Origin: Clostridium bowmanii
GTDB lineage: Bacteria > Bacillota > Clostridia > Clostridiales > Clostridiaceae
Direction of reading: 5' to 3'
Assembly: GCF_018861315.1 (NCBI RefSeq)
Contig: NZ_JAHLDL010000004.1
Location: 124,001 to 188,000, forward strand
DNA: 64,000 bases
The notes under the pieces were generated by a model, which did no database searches, was not told the origin of the DNA, and worked only from the letters and a program-made list of their open reading frames with translations. Of the stretch, positions 17,253 through 26,125 are shown one piece after another. Every line of letters begins with the position of its first letter. Positions within the stretch are counted from its first letter, which is position 1. A program made the translations under genes and the position numbers.

Positions 17253-17618
17253 ATGTCTTTTATTATTGCTGTATTAAAAACAAGAGATTTAGGTTCAATA
17301 AAGAGAAAATTAATTACTATGTACATATTAAATGTAACAGATATTATATTTACGATTTTACTAGTCAACACAGGTATGTTCTTAGAAGTTAATGCTGTTA
17401 TGGCGCCATTTGTAAACAATAGGCAATTATTAAGTATAATACTTAAGGTAGTAATTCCATTTGTATTATTGCTGGGGGTATACAAAAGAATCAAAGAAGC
17501 TACAGAAAAACAACTATACCAATCAAGCATTATTGTTAATGGGTGTTTAATATTTTATGGACTTATAAATGTATTCCATATTGTTTGGAGCATATTGTAT
17601 ATTGTGATGAAAATTTAG
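17253..17618 (+). CDS. DUF5658-like four-helix membrane protein
   Basis: A protein of about 121 residues with three or four membrane segments. The signature NVTDIIFTILLVNTGMFLEVNAVM resembles the DUF5658 family (small integral membrane proteins of unknown role). The start at 17253 has GAGGTG 6 bases upstream; in-frame GTG and ATG codons just upstream lie inside that site. A decayed copy of the same gene with its leader is at 271-440. Confidence 0.7.
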   Translation: MSFIIAVLKTRDLGSIKRKLITMYILNVTDIIFTILLVNTGMFLEVNAVMAPFVNNRQLLSIILKVVIPFVLLLGVYKRIKEATEKQLYQSSIIVNGCLIFYGLINVFHIVWSILYIVMKI

Positions 17619-17762
17619 AAAAGGTAAGGGTAAGGGTAAAATTTCATTATGAATCAATAAATCGAAGCGACATAAGATAAAATTTTTTTTAGCTTGAATA
17701 TTTATAAGGAAAGTGGACAAATTATTTAATATATTTAACCAATTAATTATATATCTTCCCTT

Positions 17763-17795
17763 AAGAGCCTATTGATACAAGGCTCTTTATTTTTT
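17763..17795 (+). terminator. Terminator
   Basis: AAGAGCCT (17763-17770) pairs with AGGCTCTT (17780-17787), followed by TATTTTTTTG. It closes the DUF5658-like gene. Confidence 0.8.
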
Positions 17796-17862
17796 TGTTT
17801 TTAATACTGATTGATATTTAAAAGGTTTGTCAATAATTTAGAAAGTTAAGGGGGTTATTGGT

Positions 17863-18633
17863 ATGCTTAACAATTTAAAAGTTGATTTTACTAGTTTAGA
17901 GGATTTAGAGATATACGAATGTTTATTACAAGGTAGAATTTCGAACTTCCCATCGGGTTTTTGGGCTAATAGAAGTACAGAAGAAGCAAAAGATGTTGCT
18001 ATTAAGTTATTGAAATATTTAATTGATGAAAGACTTAAATTCAACAAAGAGGCGGTAGAGAGAGAAGTTTGCAAGAAGTTCTTAACTAGGTACAAGCTTC
18101 ATACTGCTTCAAAGTTATTTGGACGTTCAGCTATTCGTTACATAATATGTACGTATCCAGAGATGAATTATCAACCTTGGAAGTTTAAGCAAGATAAAGT
18201 ACCACAGAGTTACTGGACAATTGAAAAAAATAGAGTTGATGCTTTACAATACTTATTTGAGGTAGAATTGCAATGGAATATAAAGAATGTAAGAGAAAAA
18301 TTATCTTGGAGTGTTCTTGAAGAAAATAGGTTAGGTACGTTACACAGATATTATCCTAGTTTATTTAAAATATTTAAAGCTGTATATCATTTTGATGTAT
18401 GTCCCTGGGAAATAATAAATGGTGAAGTTCCTAATGGTACATGGGAAAGTGAAAATAATAGAATTAGTGCTGTGAAATGGTTGATTATTAGAATGAAAGA
18501 ACAAGATGAAGAAATTGACAGAAAAGCTTTTGAAAAGTATGGATTAAGCATGCTGTTAAGTAAGTATTATGGTGATAATGTAGGAAGAGCTATAGGAGAA
18601 GCAATCGATGTTGAAACAACATATCTATTGTAA
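17863..18633 (+). CDS. Protein with repeated FW/PWE modules (DUF4046-like)
   Basis: The 256-residue protein has about three repeats of one unit: a 'PxxFW/YW...N R' start (FPSGFWANRS, VPQSYWTIEKNR, VPNGTWESENNR), a helical stretch, and a 'YP...PW' end (YPEMNYQPWK, FDVCPWEI). I associate this arrangement with DUF4046 proteins of Bacilli and Clostridia, whose function is unknown; a nucleic-acid-binding repeat is plausible. TTAAGGGGG lies 11 bases before the ATG. It is not in an operon. Confidence 0.6.
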   Translation: MLNNLKVDFTSLEDLEIYECLLQGRISNFPSGFWANRSTEEAKDVAIKLLKYLIDERLKFNKEAVEREVCKKFLTRYKLHTASKLFGRSAIRYIICTYPEMNYQPWKFKQDKVPQSYWTIEKNRVDALQYLFEVELQWNIKNVREKLSWSVLEENRLGTLHRYYPSLFKIFKAVYHFDVCPWEIINGEVPNGTWESENNRISAVKWLIIRMKEQDEEIDRKAFEKYGLSMLLSKYYGDNVGRAIGEAIDVETTYLL

Positions 18634-18773
18634 TAATATCACCATAAAGTAAAAGTTCATAGTTTTTGTTTTGGAATAATTATATAACCATATTTTTCTA
18701 TCAACAACAACATAATACTTTTAATTGATTGAATTAAAATATATCTATAATAATATTTCCTAAGGTGATTAAT

Positions 18774-18830
18774 ATGGGAAATAAGAAAAAGTATCTAAGT
18801 TTTGTTTTGGGATTGGACATAGATATTTAA
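18774..18830 (+). CDS. 18-residue hydrophobic peptide ORF
   Basis: An ATG behind TAAGGTGATTA encodes MGNKKKYLSFVLGLDIDI. The lysine-rich start, hydrophobic core and the FVLG motif recur in the short frame at 18876 (MNREIVLFVLGEEI). It could be a signalling or leader peptide, or the start of a duplicated, decayed copy of the gene at 18876. Translation is unproven. Confidence 0.3.
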   Translation: MGNKKKYLSFVLGLDIDI

Positions 18831-18875
18831 GATGTATTATAATTGTAGTATCTAAATTTAACAGGGGGCAGCATT

Positions 18876-19238
18876 ATGAATAGAGAAATAGTTTTATTTG
18901 TTTTGGGAGAAGAAATTTAAGGTAATTTACAAACGTATATAAACAATTTGACAAACATTTCTATGGAAATAAGAAATACAACTAATATTCAACAGCTTTT
19001 AAGTGAAATTGAGACAATAAGTATTTTGATTAAAGATATTAAGACAATAATAGATATTAGTGAAAAGACAATAACTTACACTATTGAGACAGATAGGCAT
19101 AGGGACGAGGTTAGAAACTATTTTATAGAATTATTTCAATTACTTGATAGAATAAATTGTGCTATTAGGGATGAAAATGATGAATTATTACAAAATTACA
19201 ATGAATCTCTTAGACAGACAATATCAGAATACAATTAA
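18876..19238 (+). pseudogene. Coiled-coil protein gene with in-frame stop at codon 15
   Basis: An ATG at 18876 behind AGGGGGC starts MNREIVLFVLGEEI, then TAA (18918-18920). The same frame stays open to 19238 (GNLQTYINNLTNISMEIRNTT...), a helical protein resembling a sensor or chemotaxis linker. A TTG at 18948 could restart translation but lacks a ribosome site. Two readings fit: a gene broken by a nonsense mutation, or a 14-residue peptide followed by an unrelated frame. The product is not recognised. Confidence 0.45.
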
Positions 19239-19429
19239 GCTCCAATTGATTTCTTAAAATACCGGATTATTCAAAAGAATTTTATATTACATGATTTAAG
19301 TATATTTAAAGATAGCCTCTTATTGATTTATATGAATTTAAGTTGTGAAATTTTTAATCATAGCAATTCGTACTTTTTTAACATATAATATCATCTATTA
19401 ATGGTATATAATAAAAAAGAGGTGACTAA

Positions 19430-20362
19430 ATGAAATATTCATCGAAAAAGGAATTCTTTGCTGTTCAAGATAAATTGTATGATGCAATCGAAAATATATT
19501 TAAAGAAGAGATCATATCGAATATAGACTATAAATTAATTGAGCAAGGACTTTTTTATACACCAGACAGAGATATAATAATTAGTAGGAAATTTACTGCT
19601 AATATTTATGTGTGGTTAAAAGAAATACAACAGTTAAAGGGCAATATAATTGATGAAATATCATTATGCTTGGCATATGACAGGATATATTCTGAATTTA
19701 ATAGTCCAATAAGGGGTTCATTAAAATTCATCGAGAGAGAGCGGTTTTTAAAATTATCAATCTACGATTTATTTACATTTAGAGAGAAACTGGCACTTTT
19801 AATTTACCAAATATTTAACAGGCAAATTAAAATTTTTAAAAACAATTACATATGCATTAACAATAAAATAGAGAAAGTAAAAAAATTAAAGAAATTAGAA
19901 AAAAATGAAATTAGTTTTGAAAAAATCAATATTGGATTACAAAACATTGATATTTATGAGGAAAACATTACTTGGATTAATAATGATGAGTTTGAATTAA
20001 TAAAAGATGTTATTAATCAACTTAGTACCAGTGAACATGTGAAAATATTCAAGGAAATTAGGCACCCGTTTACACATAGAAGTAATCCAGGAATAGATTG
20101 TCTTGGATTGAGAAGCTTTGAATTTAAAAAAGTAGATGATTTAACACGTAAAATGCAAATACATTTTGATACTGAGCAAGGAATAAAAAATGCTAAGGAA
20201 TTAAACTATGTAATCAAATCGGCAATTCCATTAGAAAAAGAAATAAAGTTTGATGAAGCTATTGGCGATGTATTAGCTACTTGGAAATTATTTATTGATG
20301 GTTTGGAAATGCTACTTAAATCTGTGGAAATATTAAAGGCAGAGGTAAGTAAAGTTAATTAA
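19430..20362 (+). CDS. Helical protein with HEPN-like RxxxxH motif
   Basis: A 310-residue, almost all-helical protein. EIRHPFTHRSN contains R-x4-H, the catalytic pattern of HEPN RNases, and the 'RHPFTHR' context recalls Cthe_2314-like HEPN proteins. AAAGAGGTG precedes the ATG. It stands alone and ends at a terminator (20391-20426). A HEPN RNase or an inactive HEPN-fold protein are both possible; the family assignment is tentative. Confidence 0.5.
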   Translation: MKYSSKKEFFAVQDKLYDAIENIFKEEIISNIDYKLIEQGLFYTPDRDIIISRKFTANIYVWLKEIQQLKGNIIDEISLCLAYDRIYSEFNSPIRGSLKFIERERFLKLSIYDLFTFREKLALLIYQIFNRQIKIFKNNYICINNKIEKVKKLKKLEKNEISFEKINIGLQNIDIYEENITWINNDEFELIKDVINQLSTSEHVKIFKEIRHPFTHRSNPGIDCLGLRSFEFKKVDDLTRKMQIHFDTEQGIKNAKELNYVIKSAIPLEKEIKFDEAIGDVLATWKLFIDGLEMLLKSVEILKAEVSKVN

Positions 20363-20390
20363 CATATTTATAAAACTGAATAATTCATAA

Positions 20391-20426
20391 TAATACCGTA
20401 TTATTTGAAAGAATTTTACGGTATTA
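20391..20426 (+). terminator. Terminator of the HEPN-like gene
   Basis: TAATACCGTA pairs with TACGGTATTA around a 16-base loop, 28 bases after the stop at 20362. Confidence 0.7.
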
Positions 20427-20460
20427 TTATGCCGTAATTAAAAAATGCACCTTGCATCTC

Positions 20461-20613
20461 ACAATGACCGCAAGTATTTTTATATTTTATCCTTGAATTA
20501 TCATCTTTGTGGAGTTGGTTAAAATGAATGTCATTATCTTGTGTAGCAGAGTACAGCGAAATTGGAATAGCAACAAGGCCAAAAGAAATAAATGTTTTAT
20601 GCGCAATAGCCAT
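20461..20613 (-). pseudogene. ku: N-terminal fragment of a second Ku gene
   Basis: 51 codons read AIAHKTFISFGLVAIPISLY...CGHC and match the first 51 residues of the intact Ku (13840-14658) almost residue for residue, with many silent differences. This is therefore a diverged paralogue, not a recent copy. Homology ends sharply at the CGHC motif; the remaining 220 residues are gone. The start is at the same place as in the intact gene. On the other side the fragment abuts a YgiT-type zinc-finger remnant. Confidence 0.9.
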
Positions 20614-20629
20614 CAAAAACACCCCACTT

Positions 20630-20791
20630 AACTTTGACGGACATACAATTATAATTAAAGGTGTACCAGCTAATATTTGTAAACAATGTGGTGGGTATTA
20701 TGTAGAAAACAATATAGCCTTAAAGCTTGAAATAATAATTGAAGATGCAAAAAAGAATAAATCAGAAACATTAGTTATTAATTATTCGTAA
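20630..20791 (+). pseudogene. C-terminal fragment of a YgiT/MqsA-type zinc-finger protein
   Basis: The frame reads FDGHTIIIKGVPANICKQCG GYYVENNIALKLE..., the second half of small YgiT-type zinc-finger proteins (antitoxins paired with RelE- or BrnT-like toxins). The first CxxC half and the start codon are missing. A longer open frame upstream is only the antisense of the Ku fragment. The junction at about 20625 marks a deletion or recombination between two unrelated genes. Confidence 0.7.
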
Positions 20792-21183
20792 ATCGCAACT
20801 TAGGGAGTTAAATTTTAAGTAATGGTTACTTATTATTTAAGGCACAGATAATGAATCTGAAGGAGATTAAACAAATTTAGACTGATGAACGAACTTACCA
20901 ACAGAAACAATACTTGAAATAAAAAAGGAAATGATGAAGTAGAAAAACAAAACGACTGTTGATTCCAATAAATGGTTGCGGTGAAAAATTAGCTATAAAC
21001 CATTTTATTTTATTACAAAGCTATAAATTGGCTAAAAACACAAAAGGATATGTGATTTTAATGTCACATACCTTTTGGATCAATCTAGAATAGAATAGTT
21101 GTACCTCTGGCAGAGTTTAACTATGGCCAGTGCTAAGCTAATACAATATGTTTGGACAAGGCTTATATTATCTATCCAGGGTG
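20792..21183 (-). terminator. Intergenic stretch with terminator of the minus-strand gene
   Basis: The hairpin 21042-21055 / 21064-21076 (AAAAGG-TATGTGA type stem) runs on the minus strand into TTTTGTGTTTTT and lies 107 bases after the stop at 21184. The rest of the stretch shows only short broken frames. Confidence 0.6.
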
Positions 21184-22116
21184 TTATTCAATTGAAGAAA
21201 TTTGTTCATCAGATATAGTTGTTAGTTGTACATTGAGTTTTTTCATGTGTAATTCTTGAATGCAGTATTGGATGTATAATTTTTGCGAATATAGGCACAC
21301 AACATTATAAATCTGATTTGTTGTACTATTGGTTTTTATTGCCTGAATATCCAAACTACGTAACATATCTAAAGCGCTTAAATTATTTAGTACTAAGTTA
21401 ATGTAAGTATTATCTTTAACTATATATTGTGTTTGTTTTTTATTAAATATTTGATTTTCTAATAATTCTGGAAATGCTACACCTATTATTTTTCTATCGA
21501 AATCACCTGTTCCCATTAGATTTAGAAGATTAATAAAACAGTCTTTTTGTGGTATTAGAAGAAGTTCATTTACATAAATATTGCTTGTAGATAACATTAG
21601 TACAAAGTCTTTATTCTTTGTAAAAATTATAACCCTATTAATAACATTTCTTTTGTTTTTTAGTTCTCTTATTATTTGTGTTTTTGCCTCACAAGTTAAA
21701 ATTTTTGGAACATCATATATTAGATAAGCTATCTTATCAGCAGTTGTGGCTGCAGCTACAAATTGCATTCCTCTATTTAAATTGTTTTCCTTTTTATACT
21801 CAGCGGAAGTAAAAACTTTCATATTTGGAAGGAGGTATTTTAGTTCCGATGCCCTAGCTAATCTTCTTTGAGCAGGTATTGGCTTAGTAGCTACTATTAT
21901 GGGAACCACACCTATACTCTCTAAGTATGCTTTACCCTTTATACCTAGTGTTATCAAATCATATTTTCTGATTATTATCTTTTCTTTTTCCATTTTTTCT
22001 AGTTTGGTTCTACAGTACCTTTTAGGGTAAATAGTTAAAGGTAGCTTAGCATTGCAAGCTCCGGTTTCATTCAGAGCTAATAGAAACTTCATATCTCTTT
22101 CGGTTAGTTTTATCAT
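21184..22116 (-). CDS. Winged-helix protein, plasmid/ICE replication-relaxation-like
   Basis: The N-terminal 70 residues (KLTERDMKFLLALNETGACN...TKLEKMEKEKIIIRKYDLITLG.KGKAYLESIG) form a clear winged helix-turn-helix of the kind found in replication-relaxation proteins of mobile elements. The central part (LARASELKYLL...SAEYKKENN...YLIYDVPK...IIRELKNKR.VINRVIIF) resembles the nuclease-like half of that family but no active-site motif is clear. An AAAAGGAGATAAAAA site precedes the start at 22116. Context suggests an integrated element. Confidence 0.5.
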   Translation of the reverse strand: MIKLTERDMKFLLALNETGACNAKLPLTIYPKRYCRTKLEKMEKEKIIIRKYDLITLGIKGKAYLESIGVVPIIVATKPIPAQRRLARASELKYLLPNMKVFTSAEYKKENNLNRGMQFVAAATTADKIAYLIYDVPKILTCEAKTQIIRELKNKRNVINRVIIFTKNKDFVLMLSTSNIYVNELLLIPQKDCFINLLNLMGTGDFDRKIIGVAFPELLENQIFNKKQTQYIVKDNTYINLVLNNLSALDMLRSLDIQAIKTNSTTNQIYNVVCLYSQKLYIQYCIQELHMKKLNVQLTTISDEQISSIE

Positions 22117-22708
22117 TTTTTATCTCCTTTTGTATCTATATTTTTAAGCATAATACATATAAAACATTTAATAATTTCTTTGTTTACTTTCTTCTATTTA
22201 TTATTATTACATTATAATTTACTTTGATAATTTTCCTAAAGACCTCACTACTTTTTACTACATTTACTTTGTAAATCTTGCCTCAATTTTTCTTTTGATT
22301 TTTTATCTTTTTCATTTCTTATTACCTTCTTTCTTAAAGAAAAGAATCTCTTTTTTCTTTATATATCTATATAGTCATCTTTCTTTTTTTATATAAAAAA
22401 TAGAAATATTTATTTTTAATGTTTATTTTTTGTAAGCAAAAAGTTCTATAGGTAACAGGGGTTCGCGTTGTTGGGGTTTTGTGGTAGGAATTTATTGTGG
22501 TGCAACGCTTATTATATAAATGCCCCTATTTCTTTTCTTAAAAATGACAATTTTATATTATTAAGCAATAAATTGTATTGGACAAAGCTTAAATATAGGG
22601 TATTAGTAAGGTAAGCCTACATTTGAATTTTTACTAGGTGCAGTGCTTATTAATAAAATGTTATTTATAGACATATTCATTATTCCAAATATTAGCACTT
22701 ATGCACTG
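22117..22708. repeat. Gene-free stretch with related short repeats
   Basis: Two related elements occur: GGTGCAACGCTTATTATAT (about 22499) and GGTGCAGTGCTTATTAATA (about 22637). Two more distant versions are GGACAAAGCTTAAATAT (about 22577) and GGACAAGGCTTATATTAT (about 21154, beyond the neighbouring gene). GCGTTG near 22466 can pair with CAACGC near 22502 inside an outer AGGGG/CCCCT pair. The block 22200-22440 is a very T-rich run. No gene was seen. Confidence 0.4.
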
Positions 22709-23341
22709 TTATAGTATGCATTTTATATCACTTTTTTTAATAATTGTAACAGTCATAAGACCCTGTCCTTTTGTTTCTTTTCCCTCGACTAAATAAGATA
22801 CATAGTTATAACTATCATCATAAAAAAAATGTGAATATCTAAAAGAATCTATGATGTATTTAATCTCTATGTTGTCCACATCAAAGAACCTAGATTTGGC
22901 TATAGTGAATATAATAAGAACTGGTTCTTTATTGTAATTTGGTTTCTCTTCCATTCGATTTATGCCTTCAATAATTAAATACATAAGTGCATTTTTGATT
23001 TTAACAAACTTTTTCAAATAGTCTATTTTTAAAAATGGGACAAAGTTAAAATCCATAGTAAATATCTCAGTTTTACTATCATAGAAACATTTAGGAATTA
23101 TAGGGTCTAAGGCTGTTTGGAATACTACATCTGTTATAATTTGTAACTCATGTAAATGTATCATTTCTTCAATGTAATCTGTTTTAATTGTTTCAAATTT
23201 TTCACAAAGATTATGATAATATTGTATATTTACATCTTGATATGTTTTAATAGGATGCTTATTTAACTCATCTAGCAAGGTACGGTACAGAGTATATTTA
23301 CCTAATTCATCGTAAAATTCTTCTTCATTTTCATTTATCAT
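22709..23341 (-). CDS. Protein with RusA-like C-terminal half
   Basis: The 210-residue protein ends with FFDVDNIEIKYIIDSF....FFYDDSYNYVSYLVEGK. The pattern DVDN-x-x-K-x-x-x-D...DDS matches the metal-binding motif layout of RusA-type Holliday junction resolvases. The first 95 residues are helical and not recognised. An AAGGAGC site precedes the ATG. Such genes are common on phages and integrative elements. The assignment rests on the motif alone. Confidence 0.45.
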   Translation of the reverse strand: MINENEEEFYDELGKYTLYRTLLDELNKHPIKTYQDVNIQYYHNLCEKFETIKTDYIEEMIHLHELQIITDVVFQTALDPIIPKCFYDSKTEIFTMDFNFVPFLKIDYLKKFVKIKNALMYLIIEGINRMEEKPNYNKEPVLIIFTIAKSRFFDVDNIEIKYIIDSFRYSHFFYDDSYNYVSYLVEGKETKGQGLMTVTIIKKSDIKCIL

Positions 23342-24038
23342 TTTTAATAGCTCCTTTAGAATTTTTGTACAAGGTATTTAGCCCCTTTGTCACGGCTGGT
23401 TTGTTTAAAAATACGAAAATTCAAACCTTCTTTAATCTTATATAGCCAAACGGTATAAATAATATAAAAAAGTAGTAAATATTATTAGAAGGCCACTATT
23501 GAGTATAAAACATTTTCAATACTTGTTTCATTTTTGCGCCTTTTGTTATACTAAATGTTATCTGAATAGTGAAACTATTTAATCAAAGTTTTACAAATGG
23601 CGCTTTTGTTATACTGGTACTCTAATAAATGTTAAATAATGGTTTGTAATAAGCTTTATTAAAGTATAATAATTTATATTGATAAGTAAAAGTTTCATTT
23701 TAGGTCCTAAAATGAAACTTTTACATTTAACTGGTAAATTTGATCTGGAAGCAGTCTCGTTTTTGAGACTTGTTTATATAGGACAAATATTATAATACAT
23801 TCAAAGTAAAGAATTAGCACGTTATGTTACATTCAAAATGAAATTTTTAAGGTATAGTCAATAGCAATGGTTACCGCTACTTTTAAAACTATCTAATTCT
23901 ATCATAAGTTATTTAAAATCTATCTAAATAATCATTGACACTTTGATTTCGTTAGCATATAATAAGTTTAAAGATAAATAATGAATAAGTTTAAAGTAAC
24001 CATTTAATTTATCTAAGATTATGCGAGGAGTGATTGCT
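23342..24038. repeat. 680-bp gene-free stretch with direct repeat and perfect palindrome
   Basis: A 17-base direct repeat (GCGCCTTTTGTTATACT at 23536 and GGCGCTTTTGTTATACT at 23599; 63-base spacing) is followed by a perfect 18-bp inverted repeat around one base (23687-23704 / 23706-23723, core AGTTTCATTTTAGG). A second hairpin follows, AGTCTC/GAGACT at about 23755-23771. No gene was found. It lies between divergent genes, so a regulatory or replication/partition role is possible. Confidence 0.5.
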
Positions 24039-24680
24039 ATGGAACATAAAAATTTAATTTTGGACCTCTTGGAGGATGTTTCCACATTGAAGAAGATCAT
24101 TGGTCAACATGAAATGGAAATAACCTCTTTAAAAAACTCTATTAATTACCTTAGTGTTGGACTTGAACAATCAAATTTAAATGAGCATTCTGAAGAAAAT
24201 GATGGGTCTGGGAAAACTCGGGTGTCAACATTGAAATCAATTATATATTGTATCGAAAAATTTAATTTGATTTTAAAAGATGTACCTAATGCTAAAGTAA
24301 GAAAAACAAGGAGAGCTGAAAATTGCGATGTAATAATTAATACTCCTAATAATGTAATACAAATTAGGGTATTCACATCCAAGTCATATTCTAATGACCA
24401 TGCGGGTGGATGGCACAGGATATCTAAATCTAAGGTATCGGATATAAATGTATTTATAATTGAATTTAAAGATAATTACTCTGCATTTATATTGACTAAG
24501 GACGAACTAATAGACTTGATGAGCCATAAACTCAAAGATTCATTAGATTTATACCACTTCTACTTCAACATTAAAAATGATGCAAATGGTAAGTTATTGC
24601 TCACAGAAGAAAGAGATGGTATCGTTTCAGCAAGTGATTTCTTTGAGAACTGGACTTTAATTAATAATTTCATTAATTAA
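24039..24680 (+). CDS. Unknown protein with coiled-coil start
   Basis: The 213-residue protein begins with a coiled coil (LLEDVSTLKKIIGQHEMEIT to about residue 45), then a linker and an alpha/beta domain (CDVIINTPNNVIQIRVFTSK...GGWHRISKSK..DINVFIIEFKD). The domain is reminiscent of restriction-endonuclease-like folds, but I cannot fix catalytic residues. The ATG at 24039 has GAGGAG 8 bases upstream; an in-frame ATG at 24021 overlaps that site. It is followed by three more unknown genes on the same strand. Confidence 0.55.
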   Translation: MEHKNLILDLLEDVSTLKKIIGQHEMEITSLKNSINYLSVGLEQSNLNEHSEENDGSGKTRVSTLKSIIYCIEKFNLILKDVPNAKVRKTRRAENCDVIINTPNNVIQIRVFTSKSYSNDHAGGWHRISKSKVSDINVFIIEFKDNYSAFILTKDELIDLMSHKLKDSLDLYHFYFNIKNDANGKLLLTEERDGIVSASDFFENWTLINNFIN

Positions 24681-24770
24681 AACGGTCTTATTTTTTGTTT
24701 AAGAGACAGACAAAAATACCATATTAGCTCTATTATTAATATAAACAAAATATATTGAGGAGTGATAATA

Positions 24771-25084
24771 ATGGAACTTTACCTATAGTCCATGAAGTGA
24801 TATATCCAGATGAGTTACTTCATATTCTTAAAGATACTATTGATAAAAATAATCAAATTTATGAGGATTACAGTAAAAATAAAATTCAATTAGATTATTT
24901 GATTAAAGCATTAGACCCTTTATTAAAAATCCGGGAGGAGGGTTTGACATTCCCCAATATTGACATCACACAAATTCCAGATGGAAATACCGTAAAAGAA
25001 GTAAAACTTGATATTAGAGATGAAAAGTTGATTTTTAAATGCATTGACATTCAACAAAAACTGCTTGCTAAAGTGTTTGGATAA
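24771..25084 (+). pseudogene. Small unknown gene with frameshift at codon 3
   Basis: The ATG at 24771 sits 7 bases after TGAGGAG but meets TAG after five codons. Adding one T to the CTTTA run at 24777-24780 gives MELLPIVHEVIYPDELLHIL and an open frame to 25084, about 105 residues, helical. A TTG at 24755 is in the downstream frame but lies before the ribosome site. A one-base deletion, real or technical, is the simplest reading. The family is unknown. Confidence 0.5.
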
Positions 25085-25102
25085 TTTAAAATTATTAAAA
25101 AT

Positions 25103-25147
25103 AAGCAATGTCGTGAAATTAAACTTTCGCGACATTGCTTGTTTTTC
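25103..25147 (+). terminator. Strong terminator
   Basis: A 16-bp stem (AAGCAATGTCGTGAAA / TTTCGCGACATTGCTT, one G-U) with a 6-base loop is followed by GTTTTTC, 18 bases after the stop at 25084. Confidence 0.9.
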
Positions 25148-25386
25148 AATTTCTATTATAATTAACTCATTAAAATAAACTGTATTTTTTAAAATTATTA
25201 GTAATTCAACAATATTCAACGATATATAGAATTATAGTGAGCTTAACTTACATAATAGCTATAAAACGCAATAATTGGTTATTGTTAATTCATATTTATT
25301 GTGGTAAATTTATATTATCAAATATGTAAAATACATTAAATTATAAAATACATCAAATATATAAAATTTTTAAGGGGGTTTGTATT

Positions 25387-26058
25387 TTGAAAATTCAAAC
25401 TTTATTTAACAGATGCTTAGAAGAGGAGGAACGTAAAAGTGGTCACAGCATTACACTTCAGGAAATATCTGATGTGACTTTATTAAAAGTAGATGTCCTA
25501 AAATTAATAAAGACATCGCATTATCATGATATTAGTATTTTAGCCATTGGGGACCTTCTTACTATAGCAAATTACTTTAAAATTAAATTTCATGATTTTA
25601 TAATAATTGAAGAAGATATTCAAATTTCCACTGAAGCTAATGAAGACAATAATGAACTAACTAAACAAATATTATCACCTTCATATTGTCGCACAGGTGA
25701 TGAATTTAAAAGATCATTAAGCAATAGTAAAAATTACAATATTTATGAAGCTGTGCCTACATTGATAGACTCACTCTCAGATTTAATTGATAGAAATAAT
25801 GGCATAATATTAGCTGGAGTTAGTTCAAATATAAATATAAAATATAGGACAAACGATGTACTAGTTCGCTTCTTCGCAAAAGATAATCAAATAATTATTA
25901 AGGATATACTTTTTGGTAAATCTATTGCGCTTGATCATAGAGAATTGTTTAAAGAAATATATAAAAAATATTTCTTTAAAACAAATAAATATTCAGTACA
26001 AACAGCAGCAGATGTAGCTATATTAATTTCACTTATTGAAGGTATGTCAATAGTATAA
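25387..26058 (+). CDS. Protein with XRE-like N-terminal helix-turn-helix
   Basis: The 223-residue protein starts at TTG 25387, with AAGGGGG 9 bases upstream. The first 75 residues (SGHSITLQEISDVTLLKVDVLKLIKTSHYHDISILAIGDLLTIANYF) fit an XRE-type helix-turn-helix with Ile/Leu at the packing positions. The rest (residues 110-223) is a mixed alpha/beta domain that I do not recognise. It is probably a transcription regulator, perhaps of the neighbouring unknown genes. Confidence 0.5.
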   Translation: MKIQTLFNRCLEEEERKSGHSITLQEISDVTLLKVDVLKLIKTSHYHDISILAIGDLLTIANYFKIKFHDFIIIEEDIQISTEANEDNNELTKQILSPSYCRTGDEFKRSLSNSKNYNIYEAVPTLIDSLSDLIDRNNGIILAGVSSNINIKYRTNDVLVRFFAKDNQIIIKDILFGKSIALDHRELFKEIYKKYFFKTNKYSVQTAADVAILISLIEGMSIV

Positions 26059-26125
26059 CTGACCTTATGAAAGATGTATATTACATGAGAATATATAAAC
26101 CAAAAAAAGAAATGGGGGTATTAAT

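Noticed and set aside
20416-20791. Longer open frames spanning the Ku/YgiT junction on each strand
   Set aside because: They are chimeric. Each joins real coding sequence to the antisense of its neighbour, so only the homologous parts were annotated.
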